Notes under the pieces: generated by a model | Told to the model about the DNA's origin: nothing | The model's input: only the letters and a program-made list of their open reading frames with translations | Databases searched by the model: none | Program-made: the position numbers and the translations under genes | Assembly (NCBI GenBank): GCA_022559845.1 | Contig: CM040118.1 | Location: 162,088,331-162,152,330 of the forward strand | Length of the DNA: 64,000 bases | Source: Amorphophallus konjac | Taxonomy: Eukaryota > Streptophyta > Magnoliopsida > Alismatales > Araceae | Reading direction: 5' to 3' | Shown here: positions 1 through 11,599 of the stretch, piece after piece | Position numbering within the stretch: position 1 is the stretch's first letter | How the letters are laid out: each line of letters begins with the position of its first letter

Positions 1-32
1 AATTCAAGTTTCTCATTCAACAACTCTTTGTT

Positions 33-944
33 TTATTCTTTAAGGGAGGCAATTAACTTCCTCTGCCATTCATTTTTAAGATAGAGATCTTCATTACGTT
101 CCTTTAGGAAAGTACATTTATTGCAAGTTGACTCTATAGAACAGACATTTGAAGGTTTCTCCTTGAGTTCTTTTATCTTAGTTTCACATTTTTCATTGTT
201 CTTCTGAAGTTCAGCATTCTCAAGTTTCAATTTGTCTACTTCTGAATTGATCTTATTCAGCTCTTGCAATTTCATTAGGAGCTCATCATTTTTAATATCC
301 AGCTGATCTTCCAGTTTAGAAATCTTATCAGCAAATTCATTGTTTTCATTTTTCAACAAAGAAACTTGTTCTTTATGCCTAAGCATATCACATAGACAAG
401 CATCATACGATTGTTTCAGATTCAAGCAATTTTCACAAGATGAGTTAGTACTGTTCTGATCAATTTTCTTTTTCATCCTTTTATTTTGTTTTCTCAACTG
501 TTCAAAAGAATCAAGCAACTCATTGTATGCAGCAATCCAATCATCCTCAGTGTAATTGTCAAATTCAGAAGGTACCTCATCTTCATCTTCCTCTTCTTCA
601 TCTTGTTTGCTGCTTTGTTCACTGCCCTGACCCATCATGCATCGGTCTTCATTTCCAGAGCTGGCAGTCTTCAGTTTATTCAAGATCTCCTTGGCAGATC
701 TGCAGGATGAAACACATAAAATTAGAGCTTTATCAAGTGATGCTTTCATTAAATCTAATGCTCAAGAGTTGACAGAGTCTTTCAATCTATCCTTATCAGT
801 CCATTTAGATTTATCTCTCGATAATTTATGTGGACCGTGAACCATTACCTTCCAAATATCAAGATCTATTCATCTTACATACCGATGCAAGTTCTCCAGC
901 CATAGATCGAAATCATTACCTCTGAAGATTGGCGGATGAGCCAT
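33..944 (-). pseudogene. gag: Element A gag remnant (copia, coiled-coil C-terminal part)
   Basis: Copia Gag, normally the RNA-packaging capsid and nucleocapsid protein. The ATG at 944-942 lies about 190 bases after the primer site and opens a frame with a typical copia Gag start (MAHPPIFRGNDFDLW). In-frame TGA and TGA stops follow, then the frame stays open from 749 to 33 for 238 codons. That segment is acidic and then a long heptad-rich coiled coil with a CENC motif, matching the C-terminal half of G's gag near 62900-63250. The middle of Gag, including most of the UBN2-type domain and the CCHC zinc knuckle, is missing: the text jumps from EILNKLK straight to the acidic linker. The frame is kept across this internal deletion. 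The stop at 33-35 is probably also a lesion. Not functional. Confidence 0.8.
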
Positions 945-1135
945 CGAAGAATGACTAACCAAGTATAGATCTAAGGACGATGTATGAAAAATGCACCAAA
1001 GTCAAACAACAGCAAGGCACGACACCAAACTAGCAAAAACAAAGCACCGAACACAGAGACAAGACCCTCTCTAAAATGCACCAAGGAAGCTATAGGGTCT
1101 GCTGCGGATCGTTGGATCCGATTACACAGCAACCC

Positions 1136-1147
1136 GCTCTGATACCA
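1136..1147 (-). other. Primer-binding site of element A (initiator tRNA-Met)
   Basis: On the minus strand this reads TGGTATCAGAGC, the usual plant initiator tRNA-Met primer site, two bases from the LTR end at 1150. It fixes the orientation of A and the LTR boundary. Bases 945-1135 are the untranslated leader between primer site and gag. Confidence 0.9.
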
Positions 1148-1149
1148 AT

Positions 1150-2790
1150 TGTTAGATACAGTGGCGCTCAGAAATGGATCGAGAGGGGGGTGAATGGATC
1201 TTTCAACAAAATACACCCAAATAAAAACAATTGCGGAATAAAATTTTTAACATCACACATTAATCAAATGAGACAACACAACTACTCTCTTCTCACAACC
1301 GTGAGCTGAGACACTCAGGCTTGCATATGAAATATAATTCCACTAAGCATAAGAACATACTCTTCACAGACATAAAATTTTCAACGTATCACAAGGGCGA
1401 ACTTCAAGCAATCAAGCACACACAACCTGTGAAGGGGAGATAGATGATATAGAGGAGCGTAAGGAGCAAACCACGATGGACATGATATTTTTAGATGGTT
1501 CGGCCAGACCCACAGTCTGCCTACGTCCACCCTCACTCCAAACCGGAGTGAGGCTTCCCTTGCAAAAGTAAGAACATCAGACTCAGTCTGCAACAGACGC
1601 TGTCTAACAACTTGACAAACCGAGGGAGGCAAATCCCTCAAAGCAAGCTCTGCAACCCACAGAAGCTTGGCACATGGACTTGCTACCCACAAGACCAGAA
1701 TCGGGGATGAATCTCCCTTCCTCCAAACCGGAGGGGAACCGCTAGTGACACCCCGTCACAAGCAAGCCAGAGGTCGCAGACCTCTCTTCCTCCACACCAG
1801 AGGGGACCCACAAGTGACACCCAGCCACTTGTCAACCGGAGACGCAGTCTCCCTTCTCTGAAACCCAGAGAGAAACCACGAGTGACACCCAGTCACTCAG
1901 AAACCGGAGAACAATTCTCCTTTCTCCTGAGTCCACAGGAGGAACCCGAACCCACAACAGAGTATCGGAAAGTACTAAGAGAATGGAAAGAACAAGCGAA
2001 AACAAAGAGAGTAACAAAAACAAATGTAGCTCCGTAAGAGCAACTTGGCTTAGATCTGATCCAGAGGCCAATACAACTCTGATCTTCAGGGAAGGCTCTC
2101 TCTTCTTTTCTCAGTATGCTCTCTCACTCTCCTGGCGACTCCTTCTGCTTTTTCTTCTTCTGTTGGCTCTTGTGCTCTTCTCTCTGGCTACACACCCCTT
2201 CTTCAATTCTCTTCTTTCTCTGCTTCGATCTCTTTTTCTTCATTTTTTTTCTTCTCTTATCTCTATCTGATCGCAGAAGAAGGCTTTTATATAAAGCTTT
2301 AATTTGTGACCCAGGAGCTCACGCCCTAGGAGTATGGAGGGAACACTCTCGCTAAGAAGCTTCAGGAATGTATTAGCCACGTGTCAAGATCTAAAAAAAT
2401 AGGAATCCACGTGGTAGTTCCTTTCAGGGACGGTCCGCCTTGGATCATGTACCCTTAATGATCACGAGCAGATGTCCTGTTAGTCCATCAAGACATATGA
2501 TAGTCAGGCAATTATAAAGATCGAATAAGCTTGATGAGGCCTTAATGCAAACGTGAATAGACTCAATATAGCATAAGTACTCATATGCGCAGACTCAACA
2601 CTCACATAGTAAACATGTGCTCAGACTTGATTCAAGTGCAGAGCTAAAAGATGCACAGGCTACATGTGAGTATAAACAAAAGTGCACCGAGTTGGTACAT
2701 ACTCTGCACTGACTCAAAATGTCGAGAGCTATCTTGCACAGACTTTACGCGTGCATGAATCAAGGGTTGCACAGACTCTGCTATGCATTA
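1150..2790 (-). repeat. Element A 5' LTR, R/U5 side (first of two pieces)
   Basis: This is the primer-site half of A's 5' LTR, starting TGTTAG at 1150 on the plus strand. A candidate TATA box (TATATAAA, minus) is at 2287-2294. Bases 1510-1940 hold an imperfect array of hyphenated palindromes such as AGTGAC-ACCCA-GTCACT and CTCC-AAACC-GGAG. From about 2560 on, a motif like TGCACAGACT starts to recur; it continues in the second LTR piece at 27810. The LTR is cut at 2790 by element B. Open frames here (1381-1692 minus, 1983-2270 plus) are low-complexity and show no protein family. Confidence 0.85.
2287..2294 (-). promoter_or_regulatory. Candidate TATA box in element A LTR
   Basis: The minus strand reads TATATAAA in a CT-rich setting, about 1.1 kb before the end of the LTR. 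It is the best TATA match in this LTR. Position and sequence only; the transcription start is not known. Confidence 0.45.
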
Positions 2791-5700
2791 TGTAGCACCC
2801 CCGATAAATACCTTTGCGTAAATTCAAAACTTTTTCCTAAAAGAAATCATACATGAAGGCCATACATAAAGAATCCAACATCATAAGGACTATAATGAAA
2901 ATATACAAGCCAACCATACTTCATAATATAAAGAATCCTGCGGGCTTTGTGTAAAGAGCCAAACCTTAGAGGGGCTAGTATATAAAAATTACTAATCATC
3001 ACTTTATGTATACGTAATCTACTATTCTTAATAGAATTCTAGGTTTTGTTTAAAGAACTAAACTATAGGAGGACTAGCATACAAATGTGCAATCCAATTT
3101 TATGCACATGGGTAAAGAATCTTACATGGGAGGTCTTGTATAAAGAAACAAAACCATGGGAGGGTTATTCTATAAAAGTACCAGACAACTTTAAACACAA
3201 GGGGCCATGTGTTGTACGTAAGTGGAATCCACACTTTCCACTTACCAAATTGAAGACCCTTCACATAGTCTTCAATTTCTAAATTGAAGACATGGCATGA
3301 GGCGCCATTTTCAATAGGACCCCATCCCATTTAAATATTAATATATATATGAACATTCTGAATGCTAACACGTGAATGGGGTCTCATGAATAATGTCACC
3401 TAAACTAATGACGTCCTCATGCAAGGCGTCATTTGCGTGAATAGTACCACATAGATTAAATGAACGACCCCTTACAAAGGCGTCATTTAACCCTATGTTT
3501 CTAGAAGATTGAGACACGAGCAACCCATTTTAGCTGGCAAAGACAATGCCCACTCAGCAAGACCCACGAGACATTAAACCAATGTCTTACGATCCCTATA
3601 TCTAATCCCCTCCGTAGCACTGACATAGGCTACTGCCGCGTCAGTGCTGAAGGAGCGTCTTCTTCCCGAGTCTGCGTCCTGCTGCTATCTTGTTACAGCT
3701 TCTGAACCTCGTATCACACGTCAAAAGGTAGGTGTTCTCAAATCCTTGCCTAACTAGTAGCTAATAGGTTAATTGATGCATGTTTAGAGTTCGATCAACT
3801 AGTCACCATGCTATATATATATATATATTCTGACTTTACCATGACCAAGAATAATACCATGTTATACATCTGTTAATAGCTTGTTACATACTGTTATCAT
3901 GATTTTTTTATGAGTTTGAACTTTGTTTATTAGCATGATTTCATGAGCTTTTTAACGTATTTTAGCACACTAGTTTTCAGTTTTAATAATCCTATTTTAA
4001 ACCTTAAAGTGTAGCCTCTGTTAACGTTTTAAACACCCAGGTCATTTGAAAATGGCACCCCTGACCAGGGTGCCAATTAACAAATTGAAGACTTCATCGA
4101 AGTCTTTAATTAAATGAAGACATGCACCATGTCGTCAATTCGATTTTTAAAATTTTCAGTAATTGATATTTCAACACATTCAAAAATCCATAACTATCGA
4201 ACTAAAGCACGAAATTTTTGCATGAACATGTTTCTGGAATCCTGACATTTTTCTCAACATATTCGTGCCATTACTTCCTGATTCGGAGCTTTTTCACAGT
4301 GATGAATAATGGACACCTCACTGTAATTGGCGCCCCTGACCAGGGTGCCAATTTCAGAATTGAAGACTGCCCGCGAGGGCGTCAATTAATTGAAGACATG
4401 CACCATGTCGTCAATTCCATTTTCTGGAATTTCAGAAATCAGTAAATCAACGAATTCAAAAATCTATAACTAATAAAATGGACCTTGAAAATTTTGACAG
4501 AATATACTTCTGTGACCTTGAGATTTTTCTCCATCTGACCATGTCTTCGGATTCTGATTCGGAGAAACTTTGGAGAAATGAACAGTAACTTGTGTCACAG
4601 AACTTACAGTTCTGATGCGAAGCACAACTCACTTGGAAAATAACTCAATTGGTGTGTCGTCAATTTGAGTTGAACCTGTACTTAAATTGAAGACACCCTG
4701 GAAGTCTTCAATTAAATGAAGACTGCCCATAGAGTCTTCAATTTGTTAAATGAAGACTACCCACAGAGTCTTCAATTTGTTAATTGAAGATGGCCCTCAA
4801 GTCTTCAATTACTGAATTGAAGACGGCCCTCAAGTCTTTAATTAATTGAAGACTTCATGAGGGGCGCCAATTTCGATATATATATATATATATAATTTTT
4901 GAAAAATCACAATTTTGAAAGGTTGGGCAACCCCCAGGCGTCAATTCTTCAAATGACGGCAGCCAGCAAGTCTTCAATTAATTGAAGACTGCTTGTAGGG
5001 GCGCTAATCCTTTATATACATGTATATATATTCAAAAATTAGCCCCTGTAATTGGCGCCCCAGGCCAGGGCGCCAATTACTGAATTGACGACTTCCAGGA
5101 CATCTTCAATTAAATGAAGACATCCTGGGGAGCACTAATTTGATATATGCTTATATAAATTTTAAAAAAATTAAAAATTTGAAAGATTAGCAGACCCCCA
5201 GATGCCAACTCAGTAATTACAACTTCTGATCTTGATCTATCTCGAGAATAGTGCAAACACAACCCTAATCCATACTCCTGCATATGATGAATTCTAGAAA
5301 TTCTGTTCCATGAAAATTCTACTTGTGTAAACCCTACATGGTTAAACCTTGAATCTCTTAAACTACTATTTGAGAGTGTTGGAGCTAAGTGCCATGCATG
5401 GCAAAGTGCTACGTTGTGGGAGCCACCTCTTGAGGCCGTACGGCGTAAAGTGCTACACGACGGGAGTCACCTCTTGAGCCTGTAGGGGCCACCTCTAGAA
5501 TCCTCCATAATCAAATGACTAGTTAATCTCGTCTGAAATACTACGTTTCTAAATTCTTGAAATTCTATATTGGCTATAAATGAGAGTGGATGTCAAAGTT
5601 AATACATGAAATGCTGTGCATATAGGGCCCGGTCTAGTCTTGAGAGGAGGACCCAAAGGTACTTGTGCCCATGGGAGTTTATTGACCACGGTGTTTAGCA

Positions 5701-6611
5701 TTGTACCGGAGTACTTACTTCACTTGAGACACTCCACACTTACTCTTTTTACCTGCTTGACTTGACTTGCGTGGCCCAAAACGGGCAATACCTGACTCGT
5801 GGCCCTAGAGAGGGTGATTAATTGCTTGACTGAAATAGCCAATTCTACTGATGCGTACTTGACATTACTTGCTTGAATTGAATTTTTACTTGCTCGTACC
5901 TGAGATATACTTGTACATGAGTTCATTCTTATACTTGCGTTCATACTTGTACACGAATCCCTGCTTTCCCGAAGTGGCATTTACATCTGTAACTTCTTGA
6001 AATACTGCTTGTCAAATACTTGAAATCTTGTTATACTCTCTTTATACAGTTCTTGATCTCTTATTGTTCATCATGCCTAGATTTACCTGTATACCAGATT
6101 TTTATTATACGTACATCTTACATAGCCATACTGATAATATATGCAACTTGTAAATCACGTAAAGATTGCTCGTATTTGAGATGTAATTCCTACTGAGCGA
6201 TTCGCTCATCAAGTTGCTTCCTAACATTTTCAGGTGATTCAGATAGCGACAATAATGGGGTTGAGACCGAGTGAAGAGTGCTAGAATGCCAACCATCTAT
6301 CATTAGCTAGTCGTGTCTTTGAATTTATTTGAGTCTACCTTGTATTCCCAGTTATGTCAGTTAGTGGTATAAACTTTGTGTTAAGTCGTGTAGCCTAATG
6401 TTTGGCTTTCTAAATTTGGAAATCTTGATGGACTATCTTTAATTCCTTTGATTAATCAAGTAATCATCACTTGGACTATTGGAATTTATTAGTTTTATTA
6501 GTCATTTGCGCACTCCGAAATTATGTATGTTAAAATTCTTACCGCTCTAATGACACGATCTATATAGACGCGTCAAGCATCCGTGTAATCTTCTGCACTC
6601 GGGACGTGACA
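2791..6611 (+). repeat. Element B 5' LTR (3.8 kb)
   Basis: Long LTR running TGTAGCACC to CGTGACA. It contains a dense array of hairpin-forming inverted repeats built on TTGAAGAC-N9/10-GTCTTCAA between about 3245 and 5130, GGCGCC-type palindromes (for example 4047-4075), and several (AT)n runs (3811-3828, 4876-4892). A GGGCCCGGTCT block near 5626 is shared with C and D. A small palindrome GAGCGATTCGCTC (6195-6207) and a TTTTCAGGT lie near the 3' end. A TATA-like sequence is at 3597 and another TATAAA at 5575-5580. No coding capacity was recognised. Confidence 0.93.
3728..6233 (+). other. Predicted leader intron inside element B 5' LTR
   Basis: AAAAG/GTAGGTG at 3727/3728 looks like a plant donor and CTAACATTTTCAG/GT at 6233/6234 like a branch point plus acceptor. 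Equivalent pairs occur in Tekay LTRs C and D. The TATA-like sequence at 3597-3601 lies about 130 bases upstream of the donor. The 3' LTR copy has ATAGGT in place of GTAGGT (about 24905), so its donor is lost. This is inference from sequence only. Confidence 0.4.
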
Positions 6612-6618
6612 GTCTTCG

Positions 6619-6630
6619 TGGTATCAGAGC
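6619..6630 (+). other. Primer-binding site of element B (initiator tRNA-Met)
   Basis: TGGTATCAGAGC, seven bases (GTCTTCG) after the LTR end. C has the same spacer and primer site at 13599-13617. Bases 6631-6846 are the leader before gag and look untranslated. Confidence 0.92.
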
Positions 6631-6846
6631 CTAGGTTTTCAAACCTAGGGAACTAGAAGAAATAAAAGGTTAGAAATTTAAATCTAAGTAAAAATTTGAG
6701 TCCAAGGATAGGTAAAACCCGAGTCCAAGGATAGATATACCTTACCCGGTGAGATGGATAGAGCCATGGGTTAAGTTTTATAATGACTTTTGACCTTACA
6801 AGTATATATACCCGATCTTTATCATACTTAACTCTTTTGTAGGATC

Positions 6847-9771
6847 ATGGCTGCGGAAAGAGCACAATGGCGCGAGATGCAGTGCAGCGTGTAGGGCCTT
6901 ACACATGCATTACAGCAAGTGGCCCGAGGCGGAGCAAACCGTGGAGCGGGTGATCTCCACAGGAGTTTCCCTAACATGAACCCACCGAGGTTCACGGGTT
7001 CGTCCGACCCTGAGGATGCCAAGAATTGGCTAAAGGAGATGGAACTAATCTTTCGTGTAATGCAATGTACGGACGAGGAGAAGGTTTTACTGGCCGTATT
7101 CCAACTGGAACGGGATGCTCGATGCTGGTGGGAATCCATAGAAGCAACACTGCCAGAAGACCATGTCACATGGGATGAATTCACGAAGCATTTTAACAAC
7201 AAGTACTTCTCCGACCATATCCAGGAGAAGAAGGCCGTGGAATTCACCGTTCTAAAACAACGGGGCTTGAAAGTGGCCGAGTATGAGGCCCAGTTCTCAA
7301 GATTGTCAAAGTATGCACCTCACTTGGTGTGTACGGAAAAGATGAAGGCGAGAAGATTCCTCAACGGGCTTCGGCCCCACTATATTATACAACTTGCACC
7401 GATGGACATCCAAGTCTATTCGGAGATGGTTCGGCATGCCCAATTGCTAGAAGACGCCATCGAATTATCCGAGAGAATCCGAGGAAGAGACAAGAAGGAA
7501 CCCGTCACAAGCCCGGGAAAAATCAAACAAGCATTCAACAAGAAGCAGTTCTTCATGAGAGGGGAGCCCTCCAAGGCAAAGAAATTCCAAAAGACTGACA
7601 GGCCATTCACCACCGCCACACCCTCTAAGGAGATTTGCAAGTATTATTATACAGTTGGTCATATGATCGAGGAATGTTGGAGGAAGTTCGGAGCTTGTCT
7701 TCGATGCGAGAGTCGAGAACATCTAATCCCATACTGCCCACTGATGAAGGAGCAAGACATCAAAGATGAGAAGCGTCCGGTAAAGAAACAAGGCCATCTG
7801 CAAGCTCTCCAAGAGACGGAACCCACTGAAGGCAAGATTGTGGAAGGTACTCTCACTATTTGTTCAAAAATTGCTCAAGTTTTATTTGATACCGGAGTAA
7901 CTCATTCATTCATTTCCAAGAACTTTGCTGCTTCATTTTATAAGAAACATGAACTGTTAGATTTGGTCATATCTACACCTCTTGAAAACGAGTCTGATAT
8001 CACTTATCACTATCCAAATTGTGAAGTGATGATTAAGGGAAGTAATTTGCCTGCTGATCTGATATGCCTAGACATGAAAGGTTATGATGTCATACTAGGT
8101 GTTGATTGGTTATCCACATACCAAGCAACTGTAGATTGCCGGCATGGCAAGGTAACTTTCGTGGATTTTTCAGAGCTAGTTTACAATAGCTCTCGGAGTA
8201 AATCACTTCTTATATCAGCACTCCGAGCTAGAAAGCTTATGGATAAAGGATGCATGGGTTTCATAGCATTCGTGACTGCCACGGAAGTTGAGAAGGTTAA
8301 ACTTGAAGACATCCGTGTAATTCAGGATTTTCCCGATGTTTTTCCAGAAGATTTAACCAGTTTACCCCCGAAAAGGGAAGTGTCATTCATAATCGACCTC
8401 GTCCCTGGTGCTGGTCCTGTTTCCAGGGCACCATACAGAATGTCCCCTGCTAAGTTGAAGGAACTAAAAGAGCAGCTAATGGAGTTATTGAAAAAGGGTT
8501 TCATCAGGCCGAGTACTTCCCTTTGGGGAGCACCCTTGTTGTTCGTCAAAAAGAAGGACGGATCGATGAGACTATGCATCGATTATCGGCAGCTAAATCA
8601 CCTTACAATCAAGAACAAATACCCGCTGCTGAGGATTGACGAGCTGTTCGATCAATTATCGGGAGCTTCATATTTCTCCAAGATTGATCTTCGTTCTGGT
8701 TATCACCAATTGAAGATCAAAGAAGAAGACATTCATAAAACTACATTCCGAAGCAGGTATGGGCATTACGAATTCACTGTTATGCCTTTCGGACAAACAA
8801 ATGCCCCCGCAGCTTTTATGTAGTTAATGAACAACATATTCAGGCCCTACTTAGACCAATTCATTGTGGTCTTTATTGATGATATTCTGATCTATTCCAA
8901 GACCGAAGAGGATCATGAATAACATCTCAAGAAGGCACTGCAGATATTAAGGGAAAACAAGCTATATGCCAAATTCAGCAAATGTGAGTTCTGGCTTAAG
9001 GAAGTATCCTTCTTAGGCCATATTATTTCAAAAAATGGAATTACTGTTGACCCATCAAAGGTTGAAGCCGTGAAGAACTGGGAACGACCCACAAATGCAA
9101 CGGAGATTCGGAGCTTCTTGGGTCTAGCTGGTTACTACCGGCGTTTTATCAAGGACTTCTCCAAGATTACTGTTCCTCTAACCAGGTTAACCCGCAAGGA
9201 AGTGCCTTATAAGTGGAATAAAGACTGTGAGAAGAGTTTCCAAACTTTGAAGGATCTCTTGACCACTGCTCCAGTCTTATCATTACCAATTGAAGGAGAA
9301 AAATGTGTGGTATATACCGATGCTTCGAGTATTGGCCTCAAATGTGTATTGATGCAGAATGGAAGAGTCGTTGCATACTCTTCCCGACAATTGAAGAAAC
9401 ATGAAGAGAACTACCCGGTTCATGACTTAGAACTGGCCGCGGTAGTATTTGCCTTGAAGATCTAGAGGCACTATCTTTACGGAGAATAATTCACTGTGTA
9501 CTCTGATCATAAAAGCCTCAAGTACTTATTCTCCCAAAAGGAGCTGAACATGCGGCAAAGGCGTTGGCTCGAGTATCTCAAGGATTTCGACTTCACTATA
9601 CAGTACCATCCCGGTAAGGGTAATTCTATAGCTGATGCCCTTAGTCGAAAGCCGAGAACGATATTGGCCAACTGTATGATACAAGAATGGAAGCTGCTGG
9701 AGAAATTCTTTGAGCTTGATATCAACACAGATGAGAAGAACATGTGTATTATTCTATCTCATATGAGCCTA
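6847..9771 (+). pseudogene. gag-pol: Element B gag-pol, first part (Gag, PR, RT, RNase H)
   Basis: Polyprotein of a Tekay chromovirus. The ATG at 6847 matches the start used in C (MA-ERAQWREMQ). In order: retrotransposon Gag domain (about 6990-7250), zinc knuckle near 7640, protease with D-T-G at 7888, reverse transcriptase with FIDD at 8872-8883, and RNase H (about 9300-9640). In-frame stops are at 6892, 8821, 8920, 9463 and 9487; there is no frameshift. All but 8920 look like C-to-T or G-to-A changes compared with C. The second Cys of the zinc knuckle is Tyr (CKYY instead of CKYC), and the protease reads DTGV where C has DTGA. Translation would stop after 15 codons. The frame is cut at 9771 by element C and resumes at 22462. 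Dead copy. Confidence 0.93.
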
Positions 9772-10359
9772 TGTAGCACCCCATATAAAAAAATGATAAA
9801 AAAATTATTATTATTAATATTTTGCAAATAAAAAAATTAATATTAGAGAGTTTATGCAAGAAGTGGGAACACGAAGTTATCATGTGTAAAGATTATTCAC
9901 TTAACAAGTGTGGCTTTCTAGTGTAGTTGGTTAACTAACTTCCCTTTCAACCCAATGACCAGGGTTCATAGCATCCATAATTTACTTTTTGTGCCAAATA
10001 ATTATATACGATATGCTAGCAATTAGACAAACCTACGTTGGCATCTCTCCTTTTCATACGTGAACAGTGCCATGAATAGTATCACGTTTTATTTAAAAAG
10101 AATTTTCCAAAAATAATTATATGTAAAAATAGAGAAAAATATAAGGATCTTATCCATGAAATTTCATTAACTAACTCCATCAAATTTTAAAGATAAAAAT
10201 CATGAAAGTTAAGTGGGAAGTTTAAAATAAATAAACCACCATCTCATAGGAGCTACAATCCACCAGACAACCTTTCGATTCCCTTATCCCCAACAGCCTG
10301 TACAAGCTGTAAAGTCCCATTATTTCAGATCTTGCATCCCATTCGTTCATGACAGACCC

Positions 10360-10365
10360 TATAAA
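10360..10365 (+). promoter_or_regulatory. Candidate TATA box in element C 5' LTR
   Basis: TATAAA in the context ACCCTATAAACATACCCC, about 90 bases before the donor-like GTAGGT. The same sequence is kept in the 3' LTR near 19427. It is a better promoter candidate than the TATAAA at 12655, which lies far inside the LTR next to the block shared with B. Confidence 0.45.
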
Positions 10366-10559
10366 CATACCCCTTTGCTACCCCCATTCTAGGCAAGCTA
10401 AGGTTGGGGCAAAGTTTTGCAGGGACGGGTTCTGCTACTACGATCTTCCAACAGGTAGGTGTTCTCAACTTTTAACTAAACTAATAGCTAATCTAGGATG
10501 ATTAGTCTAGGCATTTAGTCTTAGGCTCATTTCCATGCGATATTTAGTGTTTATAAAAC

Positions 10560-11010
10560 ATGTGTTGGCTTAAATCTAGGATGATTAGTATGCCTTAGCT
10601 TCATACCTAAGATAATTAGCATGTATTAACTTTATACCCAGAATAATTAGCAAGTATTAGTCTCATATCTAGAATGATTAACATGTGTTGGCTTAAATCT
10701 AGGATGATTAGCATGCATTAGCTTCATACTTGAGATGATTAGCATGTATTAGCTTCATACCTAAGCCGATTAGCATGCATTAGCTTCATACTCGAGATGA
10801 TTAGCATGTATTAGCTTCATACCTAAGCCGATTAGCATGCATTAGCTTCATACTTGAGATGATTAGCATATATTAGCTTTATACCTAAGATAATTAGCAT
10901 GTATTAGCCTTATACCCAGAATAATTAGCAAGTATTAGCAAGTATTAGTCTCATACCTTGAATAATTAGCATGTGTTAGCTTAAATCTAGAACGATTAGC
11001 ATGTATTAGC
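10560..11010 (+). repeat. 31-bp tandem array in element C LTR
   Basis: About 14 imperfect copies of a 31-base unit containing ATTAGCATG and TTAGCTTCATAC. Inner copies are nearly identical while outer ones have drifted, as in an array that grows by unequal exchange or slippage. The same array is at about 19620-20075 in the 3' LTR. Confidence 0.85.
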
Positions 11011-11599
11011 TAATATCTATATTTGATATAGTTCATGCTTTAGTAAAGGGCCTGTCATTATGTCAATTTCTGTGAAACTAAAACCACCATGTTAAAGATG
11101 TTATATGAGAGAAACTAAAGTCTGAAAATAGTGAAAGAAGAAATTGTAGTCAAGAGGATGAAAAATGTGGAAAAAGACCAGGTTGAAAGAGGCCAAGTGG
11201 AAAAAGACCAAGTTGAAAGCACAATGAAATGATATTGAAAATAGGGGGTTCTAAGAAGGAGAATAATGAAAAATCTAGAGAGAATGAGAATATGTGAAAG
11301 AAGAGAAAGTCATAGATTGTAAGGTTAGGAAGAAGTTTTATGAAGAGTGTAGAGAGAGAAAATGAGAGGAAGAAGGTGAAAAATGTGAAAAAAATGAGAT
11401 CTATAGGCGCAGGTGAACAATTACTGAGTAAAAAATAGAACCGTAGAAAATTAATTATAACTTAAAAACTAAGAAGAATTGGAGGATGTGGTAGAAGAAG
11501 AAAATCTATATCTACAAGAGAAGAAGAACTTTTGTGAAGAACTCAGAGTGAAAGGAGGATTGGAAGGGCATGAAAACTGGGGAACAAAAGAAAGTATCG

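Noticed and set aside
1832..2355. Leu/Ser/Phe-rich ORFs resembling membrane proteins
   Set aside because: CT-rich LTR sequence of A translated; no conserved motif, and the opposite strand is the transcribed one.
3046..3330. 76- to 78-codon ORFs, repeated at 24224-24508
   Set aside because: Repeated only because both LTRs of B contain them; no family, and opposite frames are equally open.
7416..8579. Minus-strand ORFs opposite gag-pol of B, and likewise in C and D
   Set aside because: Antisense shadows of the polyprotein frame with mirrored composition.
10560..11010. CRISPR-like array of 31-bp repeats
   Set aside because: Units follow head to tail without unique spacers, lie in both LTRs of a plant retrotransposon and have no cas genes nearby.
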